Shown here: positions 58,885 to 64,000 of the stretch, piece after piece | Layout of the letters: each line of letters opens with the position of its first letter | How positions within the stretch are numbered: the stretch's first letter is position 1 | Source: JAJPGZ01 sp038229295 | Lineage (GTDB): Bacteria > Verrucomicrobiota > Verrucomicrobiia > Chthoniobacterales > UBA10450 | Reading direction: 5' to 3' | DNA: 64,000 bases | NCBI GenBank assembly: GCA_038229295.1 | Contig: JBBROO010000012.1 | Location: 5,282 to 69,281 of the forward strand | Translations under genes and position numbers: made by a program | Notes under the pieces: model-generated | What the model was told of the DNA's origin: nothing | The model's input: only the letters and a program-made list of their open reading frames with translations | The model's database searches: none

Positions 58885-61626
58885 CTATGGCAGCGCCGTG
58901 CCCGATTTGGATTTCACCAGCGCGATGTCGCCGCTGTTGAGATTGCCGTCGATCGTAACATCCTCGCGGAAATTGGAACCGGTCACCAACTGTCCCGATT
59001 GCGATTTGGCCTGCGCGATGTCGGCCGAATTCACGAACCCGTCGCTGGTCGTATCGCCGATGAGTACGCCCATTCTCGGACCAACGACGTTGCCGCTGTT
59101 TCCCGTTGAGTCGAGCGCACCGTTTAAAGTAACGGTGAGATACTGCGCATTGGTGACACCGGTGAGATTGACGGTGTATTGATTTGGGTTCGGGCCAAGA
59201 GAGCTGCTGGAAACACTGCCCATTCCACCGGTGACGCTGGCACTGGCGACGGTGGTGTTATTGACGAAAGTAAAGACCAACCTGTAATCGTTGCTCGCGC
59301 CGCCGCTCCGACATTCAATTCCGGGATTACCCGTTAGGGGAAGAGCGACATCGTAGGTGCCGGCGTCGCCGTGCGTCTTGCGTGAAACGACGCTGACTAG
59401 TTGGACCGGCGGAATTATTAAACGGAAAACGACGCCAAGATCGCTCCTTCCTCCTCGGAACGTGGTTCCGTAGAAGTTTCGGTCGCTCCCTTGGATCAGC
59501 CCGGCTCGGGGATACGCCCCATCGAACGGTTGCCCCGCAAAGGGTTTGAGCGTCGTCACCGCGCCGGAGGGATCCATCTTGAAAACCGCGCCCCTGTTGG
59601 ACGGACCGCTTTGATATACGGTTCCGTAGAAGTTTCCGTCGCTCCCCTGGATTAGCCCGGCGTTGGGATACACCCCTTCGCTATACGTAAAGGAGTGGAG
59701 CGTTTCCACGGCACCGGAGGAATCGATCTTGAACACCGTGCCAGAGTCGTTCGCGCCACCTCCCACCGTGGTCGCATAAAAGTTTCCGTCGCTCCCTTGG
59801 ATCGGCGCTGCGTACGGATAAGTCCCATCCAACGGTTGGCCGGCAAAGGAGTGAAGCGTCGTTAGGGCACCCGAAGAATCCATCTTGAACACAGTGCCAA
59901 AGTCGCTCGCGCCGCCAAATAGCGTCGTCCCGTAGAAGGTTCCGTCGCTCGCCTGGAATAGCCCGGCGTAGGGAAGCGCCCCATCCAATGGTTGCCCGGC
60001 AAAAGAATGAAGCGTTGTCACCGTCCCCGAGGAATCCATCTTGAAAACTGTGCCGCTGTCAGCCGTGCCGCCGTAATACGTCGTTCCGTAAAAGTTCCCG
60101 TCGCTCCCCTGAATCAACGCGCCGACCGGATTCGCCCCATCCAGCGGTTTCCCTGCAAACAAATGGAGCGTCGTTAGCGCGCCAGAAGAGTCCATCTTGA
60201 AAACCGTACCCTGATCGGCCGTGCCGCCGAGGTAGGTCGTCCCGTAGAAGTTTCCGTCGGTCCCCTGAATCAACCCGGCGTAGGGAGCCGCCCCATCGTT
60301 CCTGGTAAAGGAGTGGAGCGTTGTCACGTTGCCCGAAGAATCCATCTTGAAAACGGTACCCGCGTTGGTCGTCCCGCCGTTTAACGTGGTTCCGTAGAAG
60401 TTTTCGTCGCTTCCCTGGATCAGCCCAGCGACGGAACCCGTTCCATCGCCCGCCGCAAAGGAGTAGAGAGTCGTCACGGTACCGGAGGCATCCATCTTGA
60501 AAACCGTACCCTGGTCGGCCGTTCCGCCTTCATTCGTGGTTCCGTAAAAGTTTTCGTCGCTTCCCTGGAATAGCCCGGCATAGGGAGTCGCCCCGTCCAA
60601 CGGTTGCCCGGTAAAGGAATGCAGCATCGTTACAACCCCTAACGAATCCATCTTGAAAACCGTGCCCTTATCGGCCATGCCGCCGAGCTGCGTGGTCCCG
60701 TAGAAGTTTCCATCGCTGTCCTCGATCACCCTGCTTTTGGGATACGCCCCATCCAACGGTTGGCCCGTCAATGGCTCCCCGGTAAAGGAATGGAGCGTCG
60801 TCACAGCGCCCGAGGAATCCATCTTGAAAACAGTGCCTTGGCTAGCCGTGCCGCCTTGATACGTGGTTCCGTAGAAGTTTCCATCGCTCCCCTGGATCAA
60901 CGCGGCGGAGGGAAGCGCACCGTCCAACGGTTGGCCCGCAAAAGAGTGGAGCGTCGTGACGGAACCCGAGCTGTCCATCTTGAATACGGTGCCGTTGCCG
61001 GTATCGCCGCCGAACTGAGTGGTCCCATAGAAGTTTCCATCGCTCCCCTGGATCAGTCCGGCGAAGGGATACGCGCCGTCGCTTCCGGCAAAGGAATGGA
61101 GCTTCGTCACGACGCCCGAGGAATCCATCTTGAAAACCGTACCTTGATTGGCCGTGCCACCTTGATACGTGGTCCCATAGAAGTTTCCGTCGCTTCCCTG
61201 CATCAGCCCGGCGATCGGTTGGGCACCATCACTCCCCGCGAAAATATGGAGCGTTGTCATGGCGCCGGAGGCGTCCACCTTGAAAATCGTGCCCTTATCG
61301 CCCCCGCCGCCGAACGGCGTCGTGCCGTAGAAGTTTCCGTCGCTCCCTTGGATCAGGCCGGCGCTGGGTCTCGCCCCATCGCTTCCCGCAAAGGAGTGAA
61401 GCGTCGTTACGGCGCCCAAGGAATCGATCTTGAACACCGTGCCTTTGTTAGCCGCGCCGCCATATTGCGTCGTCCCGTAGAAATTCCCGTCGCTTCCCTG
61501 GATCAACGCGCCGTAGGGATTCACAGCTGCGGAGAAGAACTCATGGAGCATCTGATATTGTGGGCCTAGTGCCGGGGCCCCAGAGAGCGCGATCGTCCCG
61601 AAGAAAAAGCCGGCAAACAATTTCAT
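58885..61626 (-). CDS. Secreted GloVer-type tandem-repeat protein with dockerin-like C-terminus
   Basis: A protein of about 913 residues from the ATG at 61626 (MKLFAGFFFGTIALSGAPAL), a clear signal peptide. About thirteen full and one partial repeat of 38-45 residues follow, with the pattern GSDGNFYGTT..GG then GTVFKMDSSG and TTLHSF, matching the tandem repeats called GloVer (Gloeobacter and Verrucomicrobia). The units probably form beta-propeller-like blades. The tail (about the last 55 residues) is dockerin-like with calcium-loop segments TSDGFVNSADI and TIDGNLNSGDIA. Ligand and role are unknown. An alternative start is at 61746. It contains no copy of the dispersed word. Confidence 0.82.
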   Translation of the reverse strand: MKLFAGFFFGTIALSGAPALGPQYQMLHEFFSAAVNPYGALIQGSDGNFYGTTQYGGAANKGTVFKIDSLGAVTTLHSFAGSDGARPSAGLIQGSDGNFYGTTPFGGGGDKGTIFKVDASGAMTTLHIFAGSDGAQPIAGLMQGSDGNFYGTTYQGGTANQGTVFKMDSSGVVTKLHSFAGSDGAYPFAGLIQGSDGNFYGTTQFGGDTGNGTVFKMDSSGSVTTLHSFAGQPLDGALPSAALIQGSDGNFYGTTYQGGTASQGTVFKMDSSGAVTTLHSFTGEPLTGQPLDGAYPKSRVIEDSDGNFYGTTQLGGMADKGTVFKMDSLGVVTMLHSFTGQPLDGATPYAGLFQGSDENFYGTTNEGGTADQGTVFKMDASGTVTTLYSFAAGDGTGSVAGLIQGSDENFYGTTLNGGTTNAGTVFKMDSSGNVTTLHSFTRNDGAAPYAGLIQGTDGNFYGTTYLGGTADQGTVFKMDSSGALTTLHLFAGKPLDGANPVGALIQGSDGNFYGTTYYGGTADSGTVFKMDSSGTVTTLHSFAGQPLDGALPYAGLFQASDGTFYGTTLFGGASDFGTVFKMDSSGALTTLHSFAGQPLDGTYPYAAPIQGSDGNFYATTVGGGANDSGTVFKIDSSGAVETLHSFTYSEGVYPNAGLIQGSDGNFYGTVYQSGPSNRGAVFKMDPSGAVTTLKPFAGQPFDGAYPRAGLIQGSDRNFYGTTFRGGRSDLGVVFRLIIPPVQLVSVVSRKTHGDAGTYDVALPLTGNPGIECRSGGASNDYRLVFTFVNNTTVASASVTGGMGSVSSSSLGPNPNQYTVNLTGVTNAQYLTVTLNGALDSTGNSGNVVGPRMGVLIGDTTSDGFVNSADIAQAKSQSGQLVTGSNFREDVTIDGNLNSGDIALVKSKSGTALP

Positions 61627-61920
61627 ACTTTTTATCGCAAGGCCGCTCGAATCCCGAGCAGAGCAGAAAACACTAAAGCGAGGATTGGTCAGGCGATGGA
61701 CTGTCGGAAGGACTGAGAGGATGATCATGACGAGATTCTTTTTCATGGGGATTTGTGACTGGCAAGCCGCCCGCCCGAAGCAATCAGGCCGATAGTCCCC
61801 TTCGGACTGAATCGTGTCTAAACTGCAATTCGGTCGCCATCGCATCGGCAAAATGACTTCGGCGTCGAAAGTACGATTCCAAACAGTTGAACGCGCCCGC
61901 GCGTTTCGTAGTCTCTTCCG
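61627..61920. promoter_or_regulatory. Upstream region between the GloVer gene and gcvP
   Basis: The two genes diverge from this 294-base stretch, so it should hold their promoters. The GloVer frame stays open across it, and an alternative start at 61746 (MKKNLVMII) would extend that protein by 40 residues. No hairpin or terminator is evident. A glycine riboswitch is not recognisable. Confidence 0.4.
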
Positions 61921-64000
61921 ATGCACGCGCGCGCTGACAAGAAGATCGACATTGATTCCTTTGCGCGCCGTCACATCGGGCCTAACGAACAGGAAGCCGC
62001 GGAGATGCTGCGCCATCTCGGATTCGACCATCTCGATGCGCTGATCGACGCGGCCGTTCCGAAAAATATTCGGTTAGATCGACAACTACATTTGCCGGAA
62101 GCCAAGTCGGAAGCCGAAGCACTGGCGGAATTGCGCGCGATCTCGAAGAAAAATAAAGTGGCGCGCTCGTTCATCGGCGCTGGTTATTCCGATTGCATCA
62201 CGCCGCCGGTGATTCAGCGAAACATTCTCGAGAATCCCGGTTGGTATACCGCTTACACGCCGTATCAAGCGGAGCTCGCACAAGGCCGTCTCGAAGCGTT
62301 GATTAATTTTCAAACGATGATCACCGATCTCACGGCGATGGAGATCGCGAATGCGTCGCTGCTCGATGAAGCCACCGCTGCGGCCGAAGCGATGGCGTTG
62401 TGTCACGCGGCCGTGCCTGATCGTAAAACATTTTTTGTGGCGAGCGATTGTCACCCGCAAACGATCGAAGTCGTGCGCACGCGCGCGAAGCCGTTAGGCA
62501 TCGAGGTCAAGATCGACAATCACGCCAACTTCAAATTCAACGACACGATTTTCGGCGCGCTCCTGCAATATCCGGCGACCGACGGCGCGATTTACGATTA
62601 CGCCGAGTTCGTTAGCCAAGCGCACGAGGCCGGCGCGCTTGTCGTGGTCGCTGCGGACATTCTCGCGCTCACGTTGTTAAAACCGCCCGGAGAATTCGAT
62701 GTCGATGTTGCCGTGGGCAGCACGCAACGTTTCGGGGTTCCGTTAGGCTTCGGCGGACCGCACGCCGCTTATTTCGCCACGCGCAATCAATACAAGCGGC
62801 ATATGCCGGGTCGTCTCGTCGGCGTTTCGCACGACGCCGAAGATCGCCCGGCCTATCGACTCGCGCTGCAAACGCGCGAGCAACACATCCGCCGCGACAA
62901 AGCCACCAGCAACATTTGCACGGCCCAGGTTCTTCTCGCCGTCATCGCGTCGATGTATGCGGTCTATCACGGCCCGCGCGGTCTGCGCGCGATCGCCCAA
63001 CGCGTTCACGGCCTAACGAATCGCCTCGCCACTTCCGGTTTGAAAATCGTGCACCAAAATTTCTTCGACACCCTGCATGTCGATCTTGGCGAGAAGAGTG
63101 CCGACGAACTTCTCTTGCGCGCCGCCAACGCCGGAATCAATCTGCGCAAGCTCGGCGAAAATGCGGTCGGCGTTTCGCTCGATGAAACGACGACCGAAAA
63201 GGATCTCACCGATCTTTGCGAAATCTTCGGCGGTAAGATCGACAATCAATCGTCTTCGAATTCGTCATTCGTTCCCGCTCAGCGGGATCATTCGTCATTT
63301 CTATCTCATCCCGTTTTCAACACGCATCACACCGAGACGGAGATGCTGCGTTATCTGAAGAAATTGGAATCGCGCGACTTGTCGCTCTGTCATTCCATGA
63401 TTCCGCTCGGCTCGTGCACGATGAAGTTGAACGCGACCGCGGAAATGTTTCCGATTTCGTGGCCGGAGTTTGCGAAGCTGCATCCCTTCGCGCCCGCCGA
63501 TCAAACGACCGGGTACATCGACATGTGCATGCAGTTGGAGGAATGGCTCGCGGAGATCACCGGTTTCGCGGCGGTCTCTTTGCAACCGAACGCCGGATCG
63601 CAGGGAGAGTACTCCGGATTGCTCGCGATCCGTGAATATCACGCGTCGCGCAATGAAGCGCATCGCAATGTCTGCATCATTCCGCAATCGGCGCACGGAA
63701 CAAATCCGGCGAGCGCAGTCATGGCCGGATTCAAAGTCGTGCCGGTGGCGACGTTGAAAGATGGAGATGTCGATCTAACGGACTTGCGCGCGAAGGCTAA
63801 CGCGCATGCGAGCGATTTGGCCGCGCTCATGATCACTTATCCGAGCACGCACGGCGTTTTCGAAACGACCATCCGCGAGATTTGCGAAATCGTGCACGCG
63901 CATGGCGGACAGATTTATCTCGATGGCGCGAACATGAATGCGCAGGTGGGGCTTTGCCGGCCGGGCGATTACGGCGCGGACGTTTGCCATTTGAATTTGC
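61921..64000 (+). CDS. gcvP: Glycine dehydrogenase (decarboxylating), P-protein, 3' end outside window
   Basis: GcvP decarboxylates glycine with PLP and passes the aminomethyl group to GcvH. The frame opens with the ATG at 61921 (MHARADKKIDIDSFARRHIG) and runs 693 codons to the window end, of about 950 expected. Diagnostic motifs are FIGAGYSDCITPPVIQRNIL, WYTAYTPYQAELAQGRLEAL, then HSMIPLGSCTMKLNAT and IPQSAHGTNPASA. It stops just before the PLP lysine. Between the two halves a low-complexity insertion (63246-63300) follows a copy of the dispersed word at 63235. Four exact copies (61942, 62509, 63078, 63235) and two T-variants (62075, 63768) fall within it. Confidence 0.95.
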   Translation, partial: MHARADKKIDIDSFARRHIGPNEQEAAEMLRHLGFDHLDALIDAAVPKNIRLDRQLHLPEAKSEAEALAELRAISKKNKVARSFIGAGYSDCITPPVIQRNILENPGWYTAYTPYQAELAQGRLEALINFQTMITDLTAMEIANASLLDEATAAAEAMALCHAAVPDRKTFFVASDCHPQTIEVVRTRAKPLGIEVKIDNHANFKFNDTIFGALLQYPATDGAIYDYAEFVSQAHEAGALVVVAADILALTLLKPPGEFDVDVAVGSTQRFGVPLGFGGPHAAYFATRNQYKRHMPGRLVGVSHDAEDRPAYRLALQTREQHIRRDKATSNICTAQVLLAVIASMYAVYHGPRGLRAIAQRVHGLTNRLATSGLKIVHQNFFDTLHVDLGEKSADELLLRAANAGINLRKLGENAVGVSLDETTTEKDLTDLCEIFGGKIDNQSSSNSSFVPAQRDHSSFLSHPVFNTHHTETEMLRYLKKLESRDLSLCHSMIPLGSCTMKLNATAEMFPISWPEFAKLHPFAPADQTTGYIDMCMQLEEWLAEITGFAAVSLQPNAGSQGEYSGLLAIREYHASRNEAHRNVCIIPQSAHGTNPASAVMAGFKVVPVATLKDGDVDLTDLRAKANAHASDLAALMITYPSTHGVFETTIREICEIVHAHGGQIYLDGANMNAQVGLCRPGDYGADVCHLNL
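63246..63296 (+). repeat. Micro-repeat insertion in gcvP (ATTCGTC heptamers around a small palindrome)
   Basis: The segment contains ATTCGTC-ATTCGTT (63260-63273), a palindrome CCCGCTCAGCGGG (63274-63286) and another ATTCGTC at 63290. It encodes SSSNSSFVPAQRDHSSFLS, which is not family sequence and sits in the linker between the two P-protein halves. It directly follows a dispersed-word copy. Confidence 0.65.

Larger units (their letters stand above)
278..63017. repeat. Second enriched word GTTAGGC / GCCTAAC, about 39 copies
   Basis: The seven-base word occurs about 25 times as GTTAGGC (for example near 1783, 12268, 20035, 25257, 31693, 43438, 46397, 48552, 50630, 62491, 62740) and about 14 times as GCCTAAC (for example near 3040, 4624, 11968, 34347, 49156, 56114, 61980, 63011). 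Equal base frequencies would predict about eight. Inside genes it often brings in the rare leucine codon TTA (TTA-GGC, Leu-Gly). Counted by eye. Confidence 0.6.
527..63244. repeat. Dispersed 10-base word AAGATCGACA (uptake-sequence-like), about 75 exact copies
   Basis: Plus-strand starts: 527, 1186, 4079, 6814, 7030, 7203, 9363, 13725, 14287, 15985, 18309, 18368, 18495, 18799, 19260, 22926, 24538, 25530, 26264, 26489, 28814, 29000, 30185, 32457, 33126, 35805, 36161, 36764, 37721, 38117, 40676, 42367, 43836, 44438, 45721, 46310, 48273, 52259, 56871, 56886, 61942, 62509, 63235. Minus-strand copies (TGTCGATCTT) start at 4647, 4955, 9033, 13254, 13665, 13964, 14154, 14732, 18071, 23796, 25276, 25674, 31154, 31439, 32102, 34241, 34658, 36814, 37303, 41518, 42645, 42714, 47788, 48431, 49169, 49950, 54560, 55766, 57573, 57589, 58121, 63078. 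All but two (37721, 52259) are followed by A or T; the base before is often C. T-first variants are at 2537, 6191, 12179, 13372, 29535, 42162, 43084, 49584, 58358, 62075 and 63768. Counted by eye, so small errors are possible. Confidence 0.95.

Noticed and set aside
59440..61530. A CRISPR-like or satellite array of similar units about 120-160 bases apart
   Set aside because: The units are codons of the GloVer repeats in one long frame; there are no short identical repeats with unique spacers.
60760..61569. An open frame of 269 codons antisense to the GloVer gene
   Set aside because: It is the complement of the repeats, rich in Arg/Gly, with no start signal; the sense frame has a signal peptide and a recognisable repeat family.
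527..63244. The dispersed word as a transposon footprint or REP element
   Set aside because: It is only 10-11 bases, lies in frame within conserved proteins in all frames and strands, and has no larger conserved element around it.
527..63244. The dispersed word as a Chi, KOPS or other polar chromosome signal
   Set aside because: 43 to 32 copies on the two strands shows no strong polarity within this window; only a genome-wide test can exclude it fully.

Overview
The window looks like a chromosomal segment of a GC-rich, Gram-negative soil-type bacterium. It is most likely a member of the Verrucomicrobiota (Chthoniobacterales / Udaeobacter-like). This placement is an inference from three things: a secreted protein made of GloVer-type tandem repeats with a dockerin-like tail, the mix of housekeeping genes, and the heptamer micro-repeats. 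No rRNA gene is present to confirm it.

Layout. 1-7.5 kb: housekeeping genes (inositol monophosphatase end, ispF, cysS, a hexapeptide acyltransferase, a TPR protein, tRNA-Ser(GGA), hemQ, a protease-dead rhomboid-like protein, gcvT-gcvH). 7.5-9.0 kb: an accessory patch where two toxin-antitoxin remnants or modules are interleaved with decayed copies of the 3' end of a receiver-domain gene. 9.2-23.8 kb: core genes (xseB, dxs, a four-helix-bundle cassette with a frameshift, an ABC ATPase, scpA, rodA, a SprT-like protein, cdaA, folP, rnr, a PUR-alpha-like protein, ppdK). 23.7-54.2 kb: a roughly 30 kb exopolysaccharide locus, almost all on the minus strand. It has GT-C membrane glycosyltransferases, two O-antigen ligase/polymerase-like proteins, an initiating polyprenyl glycosylphosphotransferase, many GT4 and GT2 transferases, two hexapeptide acetyltransferases, an FkbM methyltransferase, a flippase, a BY-kinase/chain-length regulator, an export lipoprotein-like protein and an outer-membrane barrel. 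54.5-64 kb: a secreted discoidin-like protein, a hybrid histidine kinase, threonine ammonia-lyase, the GloVer-repeat protein and the start of gcvP, which runs off the window.

How the genes fit together. The polysaccharide genes can supply a whole Wzx/Wzy-type pathway: initiation at an undecaprenyl carrier, sugar addition, acetylation, flipping, polymerisation, length control and export. ispF and dxs belong to the MEP isoprenoid pathway, which makes the lipid carrier. gcvT, gcvH and gcvP together encode three parts of the glycine cleavage system but lie 54 kb apart.

The most striking signal is not a gene. The non-palindromic word AAGATCGACA occurs about 75 times exactly (43 forward, 32 reverse, counted by hand), where about 0.1 would be expected by chance. 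It is spread through unrelated genes, where it is read as KID, DRQ/DRH or VDL, and is over-represented in short gaps between genes. Almost every copy is followed by A or T. Its density, lack of strand bias and tolerance in coding DNA match the DNA-uptake sequences of Pasteurellaceae and Neisseriaceae, which are not, to my knowledge, described for this group. A second word, GTTAGGC, is also enriched and merges with the first in GTTAGATCGACA.
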